NCBI GenBank assembly: GCA_029013165.1
Contig: JAQXMV010000213.1
Span: forward strand, 1 to 7,054
Direction: 5' to 3'
DNA: 7,054 nucleotides
Origin: Oscillospiraceae bacterium
GTDB lineage: Bacteria > Bacillota > Clostridia > Oscillospirales > Acutalibacteraceae
In this document: positions 1 to 6,976 of the stretch, piece after piece
Position numbering within the stretch: the stretch's first letter is position 1
Layout of the letters: each line of letters opens with the position of its first letter
Position numbers and translations under genes: made by a program
The notes under the pieces: model-generated
What the model saw: the letters and a program-made list of their open reading frames with translations, nothing else
Told to the model about the DNA's origin: nothing
Database searches by the model: none

Positions 1-3000
1 AGCCCTGCATTCCCTCAGACATCGCCAACGATGTGGAAACGGCTCTTTCCGTGGCGGAGAAGATCGGTTATCCCGTTATTGTCCGTCCGGCGTTCACCCT
101 CGGCGGAGCCGGCGGCGGTGTCGCCTATGACGAGCAGGAACTGCGGCTTTATGCCAAAACCGGTCTTGACGCTTCACCGATCACGCAGATTTTGGTTGAA
201 AAATACATTAAGGGCTGGAAAGAAATTGAATTTGAAACCATGAGAGACAGCGCCGGCAACGCCATTGCCGTCTGCTCCATGGAAAATGTTGACCCGGTCG
301 GCGTTCACACCGGTGACAGTATCGTGGTGGCACCTGCCCTGACCCTTTCGACGAAGGAATATGCTATGCTGCGCCAGGCGGCACTGGATATTGTCGGCGC
401 GCTGAAGATCGTCGGCGGCTGCAACTGTCAGTTTGCCCTTGATCCCGTGTCCTTTGAATATGCCGTCATTGAGGTCAATCCCAGAGTTTCCCGTTCCTCT
501 GCTCTTGCCAGTAAGGCGACGGGATATCCCATCGCGAAGATGACCACGAAGCTGGCTCTCGGCTATCATCTGGACGAGGTGATGAATGACATCACCGGCG
601 AAACCAGCGCCTGCTTTGAGCCGACGGTTGACTATGTGGTTGTCAAGTTCCCCAAGTGGCCCTTTGACAAGTTCATGGGCTCCAGCAGAAAGCTGGGCAC
701 CCAGATGAAAGCCACCGGCGAGGTGATGTCCATCGGTCAGAGCTTCGAGGAGGCGATTATGAAAGCCGTCCGCGGTGCGGAGATCTCTCTCGACACCCTC
801 AACGCCCCTCCCATCAGCGACAAATCCCTGGAGGAGAGGCTCAAGGACACCGATGACAGAAGACTTTTCACCATATTTGAGGCCATCAAGGCCGGCATGA
901 GCGTGGAAGAAATCAACCGGATCACCATGGTGGATAAGTGGTTTATTGCTAAGCTCAAGAATCTCGCAGATTTTGAAAAGGAGATCGCCGGTCAGCATAT
1001 CACCCGTGAGCAGTATCTCAGAGGTAAAAAGCTGGGCTATATGGATAAGACCCTGAAAAAGCTCTGCCATTTCGACGAGAGCTATCATCTTCCCGCCAGC
1101 TATAAAATGGTCGATACCTGCGCCGCGGAATACAGCGCCAATACCCCTTATTTCTATTCTTCCTTTGACAAGGCCTGTGAGGCCAGAAGATATTCCCGTT
1201 CCGGCAAAGATGTCATCATGGTTCTCGGCTCCGGCCCCATCCGCATCGGTCAGGGCATCGAGTTTGACTATTCCAGCGTGCACTGCGTCTGGACGCTCAA
1301 AGAGCTGGGCTATGATGTTGTCATTGTCAATAACAATCCCGAAACGGTTTCTACGGACTATGACACCGCCGACAGACTGTACTTCGAGCCTCTGTGCGAC
1401 GAAGATGTCATGAACATCATCGAGGTGGAAAAGCCCGTGGGTGTGGTTGTGGCTTTCGGTGGACAGACCGCCATCAAGCTGACCAAGTTCCTCGATGATA
1501 ACGGCATCAGGATTCTCGGTACCTCCCAGCAGGGAATTGACACGGCGGAGGACAGAGAAAAATTCGATGCTCTGCTTGAAAAATACGGATTCAGACGCCC
1601 CAAGGGCTGCGGCGTTATGACCCTCGAGGAAGCTCTCGAGGCGGCCAACAAGCTGACTTATCCCGTGCTGCTCAGACCCTCTTATGTCATCGGCGGACAG
1701 AACATGATGATCGTCCACAATGACGCTGAGGTAGAAAGATACATGAAAAAAATCCTGGCCTCAGGCATCGAGAATCCGGTGCTCGTCGATAAATATATGA
1801 GTGGAACGGAGATCGAGGTCGATGTCATTTCCGACGGCAAGGATGTCCTGATACCGGGCATTATGCAGCATATCGAAAGAGCCGGCGTTCATTCCGGCGA
1901 CTCCATCGCCGTTTATCCGCCTTTCTCCCTGACAGACAGCATGACGCAGACTGTTGTCGATTGTTCGGAAAAGCTGGCGCTGGCGCTGGGCACCAAGGGC
2001 CTGGTCAATATTCAGTATCTGATCTATGAAAATCAGCTCTATATCATCGAGGTAAACCCCAGAGCCTCGAGAACCATTCCCTATATCAGCAAGGTTACCA
2101 ATGTACCCATGGTCGACCTGGCAACAAAAGTCATGGTGGGTATGCCGCTGAAAGATCTCGGCTACGGCACGGGCCTTTATGAAGCACCGCCTTATTATGC
2201 GGTCAAGGCTCCGGTATTCTCTTTTGAGAAGCTCAATGATGTCAACAGCTATCTCGGACCGGAAATGAAATCCACCGGTGAAGTGCTCGGCATCGGCAAA
2301 ACCCTCAACGAAGCCCTTTTCAAGGGCCTGACCTCATCAGGCATTAAGATTAATTCTAAAAACAATGCCAAGGAGCTGGGCGTTCTGCTGAGTGTGGACG
2401 AGCATGATCTCGATGAGATCGTCTCCATTGCCAAAAAGCTGCAGGATCTGGGCGTGCATATTTATGCCGCCAAGGACACGGCCAGAGCCATCGTCAATCT
2501 CGGCATCAATGTGACTTATGTCAAGGGTATCCGCGAGAGTGACTATTGCTTCAAGCTCCTGGAAAGCGGCAAGATCAATTTCATCGTGTATACCGGCGCC
2601 CTTTTCGATTCCTCGGTGGATCACTATATCGCCCTGCACAGAAAAGCACTGCAGCTGGGTATTGCCTGCTTCACTTCTCTTGACACGGCCAATGCCATGC
2701 TGGACATCATGGCCAGCAACTACAGTCAGCAGAACACGGAGCTGATTGACATCAACTCCATGCGTACCCAGCGCAATAAGTTCCGCTTTGCCAAGATGCA
2801 CGGCACAGGCAACGACTATATTTTCATTGACAACCGTGACGGAAGCATTACCTGCCCGGAGTCTCTGTGTATTAACTTCTGCGGCAGACATTCCGGTATC
2901 GGCGGCTACGGAATTGTGTTGATCGAGAATTCCGACGAGGCCGACGCCAAAATGCGTATTTTCAACCGCGACGGCAGTGAGGGAAAGATGGCCGGAAACG

Positions 3001-3614
3001 CCATTCGCTGTGTAGGAAAGTATCTCTATGATAAGGGTATCGTTCCCAAAGAGGAGATGACCGTGGAAACCGGGGCAGGTATCAAAAACCTGAAGGTCTA
3101 TGTTTCCAATAAAAGAGTTACTTCTGTTCGCGTTGACATGGGCAAGCCCACCTTTGAGGCCAAGTCTCTGCCCTGCACCCTCGATGAAGAGGAAATCATC
3201 GACTATCCCATCACCATCGGGGCTTCCAGCTACAATATCACCTGCCTCGGTGTGGGTAATCCCCACTGCGTAGTGTTCCTGAGAGATATTGATTCTCTGG
3301 ATCTGGAGCAGATCGGTCCCGGTTTTGAATATGCAGACATTTTCCCCGAGAGGATCAACACCGAGTTTGTGCGCATTGTCAACCGTCATACGATTAAGAT
3401 GAGAGCCTATGAGCGCGGCAACGGTGAGACCTTTGCCTGCGGCACCGGCGCCTGCGCCGCTGTGGTGGCCGCTGTGGAAAACGGCTTCTGCGACAAAAAT
3501 GAGGAGATCACCGTCAAGCTCAAGGGCGGAGATCTTGCCGTGACCTACAGTGATGAGGGCATCTTCCTGACCGGAAACGCCGTCATGGTCTATGAGGGCG
3601 AAGCGGAGTATTAA
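1..3614 (+). CDS. carB: Carbamoyl phosphate synthetase large subunit fused to a DapF domain (5' end outside window)
   Basis: CarB uses ammonia delivered by CarA, bicarbonate and two ATP to make carbamoyl phosphate for arginine and pyrimidine synthesis in the cytoplasm. The frame is open from base 3, so the start lies upstream; by comparison with E. coli CarB about 140 residues are missing. Seen in order: the first ATP-grasp half with RPAFTLGGAGGG (Arg codon 84) and EVNPRVSRSSALASKATG (from 471); the oligomerisation region (about 850-1190); the second synthetase half with GQGIEFDY (about 1245), NNNPETVSTDYDTADRLYFEP, RPSYVIGGQ (Arg codon 1674) and EVNPRASRT (Glu codon 2049); and an MGS-like allosteric domain (about 2379-2735). 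CarB would normally end there. Instead the frame runs on through a linker of about 15 residues into a whole DapF domain (2760-3611) and stops at TAA 3612. No good ribosome binding site precedes the internal ATG at 2760, so one fused polypeptide is the likely product. A carA gene is expected upstream but is not visible. The CarB call is near certain. Confidence 0.97.
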   Translation, partial: PCIPSDIANDVETALSVAEKIGYPVIVRPAFTLGGAGGGVAYDEQELRLYAKTGLDASPITQILVEKYIKGWKEIEFETMRDSAGNAIAVCSMENVDPVGVHTGDSIVVAPALTLSTKEYAMLRQAALDIVGALKIVGGCNCQFALDPVSFEYAVIEVNPRVSRSSALASKATGYPIAKMTTKLALGYHLDEVMNDITGETSACFEPTVDYVVVKFPKWPFDKFMGSSRKLGTQMKATGEVMSIGQSFEEAIMKAVRGAEISLDTLNAPPISDKSLEERLKDTDDRRLFTIFEAIKAGMSVEEINRITMVDKWFIAKLKNLADFEKEIAGQHITREQYLRGKKLGYMDKTLKKLCHFDESYHLPASYKMVDTCAAEYSANTPYFYSSFDKACEARRYSRSGKDVIMVLGSGPIRIGQGIEFDYSSVHCVWTLKELGYDVVIVNNNPETVSTDYDTADRLYFEPLCDEDVMNIIEVEKPVGVVVAFGGQTAIKLTKFLDDNGIRILGTSQQGIDTAEDREKFDALLEKYGFRRPKGCGVMTLEEALEAANKLTYPVLLRPSYVIGGQNMMIVHNDAEVERYMKKILASGIENPVLVDKYMSGTEIEVDVISDGKDVLIPGIMQHIERAGVHSGDSIAVYPPFSLTDSMTQTVVDCSEKLALALGTKGLVNIQYLIYENQLYIIEVNPRASRTIPYISKVTNVPMVDLATKVMVGMPLKDLGYGTGLYEAPPYYAVKAPVFSFEKLNDVNSYLGPEMKSTGEVLGIGKTLNEALFKGLTSSGIKINSKNNAKELGVLLSVDEHDLDEIVSIAKKLQDLGVHIYAAKDTARAIVNLGINVTYVKGIRESDYCFKLLESGKINFIVYTGALFDSSVDHYIALHRKALQLGIACFTSLDTANAMLDIMASNYSQQNTELIDINSMRTQRNKFRFAKMHGTGNDYIFIDNRDGSITCPESLCINFCGRHSGIGGYGIVLIENSDEADAKMRIFNRDGSEGKMAGNAIRCVGKYLYDKGIVPKEEMTVETGAGIKNLKVYVSNKRVTSVRVDMGKPTFEAKSLPCTLDEEEIIDYPITIGASSYNITCLGVGNPHCVVFLRDIDSLDLEQIGPGFEYADIFPERINTEFVRIVNRHTIKMRAYERGNGETFACGTGACAAVVAAVENGFCDKNEEITVKLKGGDLAVTYSDEGIFLTGNAVMVYEGEAEY
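2760..3614 (+). other. dapF: Diaminopimelate epimerase (DapF) domain, C-terminal part of the CarB fusion
   Basis: Classical DapF interconverts LL- and meso-diaminopimelate, the last step before meso-DAP enters peptidoglycan or is decarboxylated to lysine. From the ATG at 2760 the domain has 284 residues, close to a free-standing DapF (about 275-280). Visible motifs, numbered from that Met: KMHGTGNDY (12-20), GRHSGIGGYG (42-51), FNRDGSEGKMAGNAIRC (68-84), VGNPHC (165-170), RINTEFV (198-204), YERGNGET (217-224) and ACGTGACA (226-233). The substrate-binding Asn, Glu and Arg positions of the family are present, and so is the second catalytic cysteine (C227, codon 3438). The first catalytic cysteine of the usual MCGNG motif is Ala78 (codon 2991). 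The usual Asp of GIGADG is Tyr50. The fold assignment is secure. Activity as a DAP epimerase is less sure. No separate start signal is visible, so I treat this as a domain and not a separate gene. Confidence 0.9.
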
Positions 3615-3636
3615 TTCAGAATTTTGCCAATATAAA

Positions 3637-3671
3637 ACATCCCGAACCTGCAAAAGCGGAGTTCGGGATGT
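3637..3671. terminator. Bidirectional hairpin terminator between convergent genes
   Basis: A perfect 11-bp stem (ACATCCCGAAC at 3637-3647 pairs with GTTCGGGATGT at 3661-3671) can be extended inside by CTGC/GCGG around an AAAA loop, with one bulged A. It lies 22 bases after the carB-dapF stop and 37 bases beyond the stop of the convergent hydrolase gene. On the - strand the stem is followed by TTTATATT, a fair U-tract. On the + strand it is followed by GCTTATTTATG, which is weaker. It probably serves both genes, more efficiently for the - strand. Confidence 0.8.
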
Positions 3672-3708
3672 GCTTATTTATGCTTACTATGTTGATTGTT
3701 TCTGTTCC

Positions 3709-5676
3709 TCACTGAGCTCTGACAGGATCGGAGGAAAGGGGAAGTGAGGCGGCGGACGAGCAGTCGGTAAAGCCGGGGAAGTCTCCCCAGGCGGCGATCA
3801 GATTCGTGTCAAAGTCATCGAAAGAAAGGGCTTCATTGGCACCGATGTTCCACATTTTTGTGCAGTTGGCCCACATACGCTGACGGACATTGTGGCTTCC
3901 GCTTTCATCGGCGCCGTACCAGATCTGTTCTTCGGTTTTGTAGCCGGGATAATCGCACCAGATCAGATAATATCCGCCGGCAAAATCAGGGACGGTGACC
4001 GGATCGTCGCTCTGGTTATACATTCTTGATGGATTCCACTCGTCATAAATTTCCCGGGCACCGCGATAATACATATAGGGCGCATCGGGATCGGTGTAAT
4101 CGGAATTCGGCACTTCCGTATAAGTGCCGTTAGCTTTCTGCTTGACATTGCACCGAAGAACATAATAGTTATACTGCGAAATGGCATTATATACTTTGTG
4201 GCCTTTTTCCGTAAAGACCGTGGCGGGAATGCCGTTGTAGCCTGACCAGTATACAATTTCGATGTCCGGATCGGGCGTGACGGTCGGCGTGCCCCAGTCG
4301 CTGCGCTGACAGTATAGAGTGTCATTGAAAGCTCTGGGTGTATATCCGCAGCTTTTTACTACTGCGGCGGCTGAATTGATATACTGTAGAAAGGTGTCAT
4401 ATTGTGTGCTGCCAAAGCCGTTGCTGACGGCGTATTCTGCCCAGCCCGTGCCGTATTTCACAAAATTGACCTCGTCGGTGCCGATGTTGAATTTCGTGGA
4501 GCCGGCATATCGGGAGAAAAATGCGGCATAATCGCGAATGACGGAAAACATGAAGGCTCTTGCCACGGGATTTGCTGCGTCGAGGCCGTCAGCGGCAGGA
4601 TTTTTGCCGGGCAGTTCGTCGCTGAAATTGATTTTGCTGAAGTTTGCTCTCGGCGCATCGGGAAAGGCTTCCTTGTAGGAAAGGAGTTTGCCCTCTGTTG
4701 TCACGCCGTTCATGGAATAAACCTGTGCGTTATAGGTGAAAGTATAATCCGGGTGCTCTGCTATATAGTTGCAGTAACGGGTGTTCATAAATTCACTGTG
4801 TGCCGGTGTGTCAATGGAGGGGATAATCTCAATGTGATATTCCTTGGCGGTTTTGCATATTTCGATCAGATCAGAGGCAGTGAGATATTTGGATCTGTTT
4901 TCGGCTTTTTCCGCAAAGGGAGAGTTTTCACCGTATGCATAGAGCCAGTATGCCGGCTCGCCTCCGCACAGCCAGGAATAATCGTTCCCCTCAGGACTTG
5001 TGAAATAGCGGCTGTCCCAGATATCGGCGCGAAAGCCGCTGTCCTCGGTGATGTGCAGTTCCAGGGTGTTATAGCCTATCCAGCTCATTTCTTTGATCAG
5101 ATTGCATATCCACTGGGGTGTGAAATACTTTCTTGCGCAGTCCAGCATAACCGTGCGCTCGGCGGTGTCCGGTACATTTACGGCGGTAAAGCCGCTGATG
5201 CTGTTGCTTTTTGCTGCGCGGAAATATTTCTGCAAGGTGTTGAGACCGTATAGCAGTCCATCTTCATCGGCGGCTTTGACTGCGGCGGTTTTGTCGATAT
5301 TCAGCTCGAAGCCTTCGCCTCCGAGCTCTGCGGCAGAACCGCTGAGATCAAGCACGATATCACCGTCACGGATCTGATCTGTCGAGCCGTAGACAATGGG
5401 CAGTGCTTCGCCTGTCGGGATATTGTCGGAGGTAAACTGCCTTTGCGCAAGCTGGAGGGTACACAGCAGTTCACCTGTGGGCGCCTCTTCGGACAGCAGA
5501 AAAATACGGCTTTCTCCGGTCAGGGTAAAGGTTTCATCGTTCCGGCTGTAGCTGTCCCAGAGGGATGACATGGCCGTGCAGGGGTCAACCGTTTCAGGCT
5601 TTTTCGCAGAAATGATTCCCAAAGCTGTTAAGATTGAAAGAAAAAATGCAATGATTTTGGCAAAAAATGCTTTCAT
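3709..5676 (-). CDS. Secreted glycoside hydrolase family 20 (beta-N-acetylhexosaminidase type)
   Basis: GH20 enzymes remove terminal GlcNAc/GalNAc, or in some members lacto-N-biose, by substrate-assisted catalysis. The 655-residue protein begins with a clear Sec signal peptide: Lys2, a hydrophobic core at about 8-22, and a likely cleavage after Ile-Ser-Ala24. There is no lipobox cysteine, so it is probably secreted. Residues about 50-170 fit the GH20 N-terminal alpha/beta domain, and the catalytic barrel runs from about 173 to 580. Motifs: MLDCARKYF (Arg182, sugar-binding), LHITEDSGFR (207-216), IPSIDTPAHSEF (285-296) and FNIGTDEV (396-403), with D401-E402 as the acetamido-orienting Asp and acid/base Glu. 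YWSGY and IWCDY supply possible pocket tryptophans. No LPXTG anchor or carbohydrate-binding module is evident. The start is the ATG at 5676, chosen because it opens the signal peptide; AAGGAG lies 11 bases upstream. The gene stands alone, convergent with carB-dapF and divergent from mnmA, with its own strong promoter. Whether the substrate is chitin-type GlcNAc, host glycan or lacto-N-biose cannot be told from sequence alone. Confidence 0.93.
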   Translation of the reverse strand: MKAFFAKIIAFFLSILTALGIISAKKPETVDPCTAMSSLWDSYSRNDETFTLTGESRIFLLSEEAPTGELLCTLQLAQRQFTSDNIPTGEALPIVYGSTDQIRDGDIVLDLSGSAAELGGEGFELNIDKTAAVKAADEDGLLYGLNTLQKYFRAAKSNSISGFTAVNVPDTAERTVMLDCARKYFTPQWICNLIKEMSWIGYNTLELHITEDSGFRADIWDSRYFTSPEGNDYSWLCGGEPAYWLYAYGENSPFAEKAENRSKYLTASDLIEICKTAKEYHIEIIPSIDTPAHSEFMNTRYCNYIAEHPDYTFTYNAQVYSMNGVTTEGKLLSYKEAFPDAPRANFSKINFSDELPGKNPAADGLDAANPVARAFMFSVIRDYAAFFSRYAGSTKFNIGTDEVNFVKYGTGWAEYAVSNGFGSTQYDTFLQYINSAAAVVKSCGYTPRAFNDTLYCQRSDWGTPTVTPDPDIEIVYWSGYNGIPATVFTEKGHKVYNAISQYNYYVLRCNVKQKANGTYTEVPNSDYTDPDAPYMYYRGAREIYDEWNPSRMYNQSDDPVTVPDFAGGYYLIWCDYPGYKTEEQIWYGADESGSHNVRQRMWANCTKMWNIGANEALSFDDFDTNLIAAWGDFPGFTDCSSAASLPLSSDPVRAQ

Positions 5677-5687
5677 AGACCATAACT

Positions 5688-5693
5688 CTCCTT
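5688..5693 (-). promoter_or_regulatory. Ribosome binding site of the GH20 gene
   Basis: AAGGAG reads on the - strand 11 bases before the ATG at 5676, a rather long spacing. A second ATG (5683-5681), out of frame with the hydrolase, sits only 4 bases after it and opens a frame of 29 codons. The signal peptide decides in favour of the ATG at 5676. Confidence 0.7.
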
Positions 5694-5738
5694 ATTTTGA
5701 TGATAAAAACGGCAACAAATTATATGCTCCTGTTTATT

Positions 5739-5766
5739 ATTATATCACACAGAACTTTAAAGTCAA
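5739..5766 (-). promoter_or_regulatory. Sigma-A type promoter of the GH20 gene
   Basis: On the - strand, TTGACT (5766-5761; 5 of 6 matches to TTGACA) is followed after 16 bases by a perfect TATAAT (5744-5739). The bases just before the -10 box are TGA, giving an extended -10 (TGnTATAAT). The predicted transcript would start near 5732 and carry a leader of about 55 bases. This looks like the strongest promoter in the window. Confidence 0.75.
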
Positions 5767-5771
5767 TGCAG

Positions 5772-5799
5772 CGGACAAATATAAGGAATTTTTTGTCCG
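5772..5799. promoter_or_regulatory. Inverted repeat between two divergent promoters, candidate operator
   Basis: CGGACAAA (5772-5779) and its exact complement TTTGTCCG (5792-5799) are separated by 12 AT-rich bases, so the half-sites are 20 bp apart, about two helical turns. The left arm ends 5 bp upstream of the hydrolase -35 box and the right arm ends 2 bp upstream of the mnmA -35 box. The position suits a dimeric regulator acting on one or both genes. The regulator is unknown. A transcribed hairpin is less likely because the repeat lies upstream of both predicted start points. Confidence 0.45.
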
Positions 5800-5801
5800 G
5801 C

Positions 5802-5830
5802 TTGCTTTTTCAGGTTTATTCATATATAAT
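5802..5830 (+). promoter_or_regulatory. Sigma-A type promoter of mnmA
   Basis: TTGCTT (5802-5807) is followed by a 17-base spacer and a perfect TATAAT (5825-5830). The -35 box matches the consensus only in TTG, but the spacing is ideal. Transcription would begin near 5837, leaving a leader of about 70 bases in which I see no riboswitch or strong attenuator. Confidence 0.6.
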
Positions 5831-5894
5831 GATAAATCATCTGGATGTTATTGAGAATCACAGGCGCTATGCCCGGATTTGAGTAAGATGGAAC

Positions 5895-5900
5895 AGGAGG
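5895..5900 (+). promoter_or_regulatory. Ribosome binding site deciding the mnmA start
   Basis: A perfect AGGAGG lies 8 bases before the ATG at 5909. This decides for that start over the in-frame TTG at 5879 and ATG at 5888, which have no comparable site and would add residues absent from the family's N-terminus. Confidence 0.88.
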
Positions 5901-5908
5901 TCAAGATC

Positions 5909-6976
5909 ATGAAACGAGCGTTGATTGCCATGAGTGGCGGCGTGGATTCTTCCCTGGCTGCGAAGCTGATGGTTGACAGGGGATATGAGTGCGTAGGTTG
6001 CACCATGAAGTTATATAATAATGAAGACGCAGGCATTGAGCGCTCCCGTACCTGCTGTTCCCTCGATGATGTGCAGGACGCAAGAAGCGTTGCCTATAAG
6101 CTGGGAATGCCCTTTTATGTTTTTAATTTCACCGATGCTTTCCGCGATGTGGTCATCAGAAAATTCATCGAAAGCTATGAAAAGGGAATCACACCCAACC
6201 CGTGCATTGACTGCAACCGGTATATGAAATTTGATAAGCTCTATGAGCGCGCGGAAATACTGAACTGCGACTGCATTGTGACAGGCCATTACGCGCAGAT
6301 CGAAGAGAAAGACGGAAAATATCTGCTGAAAAAGGCGAAAGATCTGACGAAGGATCAAAGCTATGTTTTGTATTCCATGACGCAGCAGCAGTTGGCACAC
6401 ACGGTTTTTCCGCTGGGAGCCATGGAAAAGTCTCAGGTGCGCCTTGCCGCCAAAGAAAACGGATTCATTAATGCAGACAAGCCGGACAGTCAGGATATCT
6501 GCTTTGTGCCTGACGGAGACTATGCCCGTGTGATTGAACTGCAGACAGGCAAAAAATCTCAGCCGGGTAATTTTGTCGACACAGACGGCAATATCCTTGG
6601 CCGGCATAAGGGCATCATTCATTATACCATCGGTCAGAGAAAACGGCTCGGCATATCAAGCTCTCAGCCTTTATATGTCTGCAAGATCTGTGCCGACAGC
6701 GGCAATATTATCCTCGGACGCCATGAGGATCTTTTCAGTCGACAGGCCTATGTTTCGGACTTTAACTGGATCAGCGGTGAAGCAGAGAAAGGTGAGTTTC
6801 GCTGCAAGGCAAAAATCCGTTACCGTCAGAGCGAGCAGTGGGCGACGGTGACGCCTCTGGCGGACGGCCGGGTGTCGATCCTTTTTGACGAGCCTCAGCG
6901 TGCCATAACACCGGGTCAGGCGGCTGTGCTTTATGACGGTGATATTGTTCTCGGCGGCGGCCGGATTGACGGATAG
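5909..6976 (+). CDS. mnmA: tRNA-specific 2-thiouridylase MnmA
   Basis: MnmA adenylates U34 of tRNA-Lys, -Glu and -Gln with ATP and replaces its 2-oxygen with sulfur passed along from a cysteine desulfurase. This sharpens decoding of codons ending in A or G. From the ATG at 5909 the protein has 355 residues, near the family's usual 360. It begins with the PP-loop ATP site AMSGGVDSS (7-15). The two catalytic cysteines are present: C102 in NPCIDCNRYMKF (97-108) and C198 in DSQDICFVPDGDY (193-205). GHYAQ, KDQSYVLY and HYTIGQRKRLG are also typical, and the C-terminal part (about 265-355) is the beta-barrel domain ending in GDIVLGGGRI. A Cys-Cys pair (C49-C50, in RTCCSLDD) is, as far as I recall, common in clostridial MnmA. 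The gene is divergent from the hydrolase, has its own promoter, and ends in TAG with no clear T-tract terminator before the window edge. No partner gene such as a desulfurase is in view. Confidence 0.97.
   Translation: MKRALIAMSGGVDSSLAAKLMVDRGYECVGCTMKLYNNEDAGIERSRTCCSLDDVQDARSVAYKLGMPFYVFNFTDAFRDVVIRKFIESYEKGITPNPCIDCNRYMKFDKLYERAEILNCDCIVTGHYAQIEEKDGKYLLKKAKDLTKDQSYVLYSMTQQQLAHTVFPLGAMEKSQVRLAAKENGFINADKPDSQDICFVPDGDYARVIELQTGKKSQPGNFVDTDGNILGRHKGIIHYTIGQRKRLGISSSQPLYVCKICADSGNIILGRHEDLFSRQAYVSDFNWISGEAEKGEFRCKAKIRYRQSEQWATVTPLADGRVSILFDEPQRAITPGQAAVLYDGDIVLGGGRIDG

Noticed and set aside
33..35. GTG at 33 as the start of carB.
   Set aside because: The frame is open upstream to the window edge and the translation there continues the CarB ATP-grasp domain, so the true start is outside.
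174..1718. Long open frame (514 codons) on the - strand opposite carB.
   Set aside because: It lies wholly antisense to a strongly conserved CarB coding region and its translation matches no protein family I recognise. Such frames are common opposite genes with biased codon use.
2337..3653. Open frame of 438 codons on the - strand opposite the end of CarB and the DapF domain.
   Set aside because: It is antisense to a recognised conserved protein and starts inside the terminator hairpin; no motifs were recognisable.
4402..5253. Open frame of 283 codons on the + strand opposite the GH20 gene.
   Set aside because: It is antisense to the catalytic domain of a clear GH20 enzyme, with no recognisable domain of its own.
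5879..5908. Longer mnmA start at TTG 5879 or ATG 5888.
   Set aside because: The AGGAGG at 5895-5900 lies downstream of both and correctly precedes ATG 5909, which also gives the usual family N-terminus right before the PP-loop.
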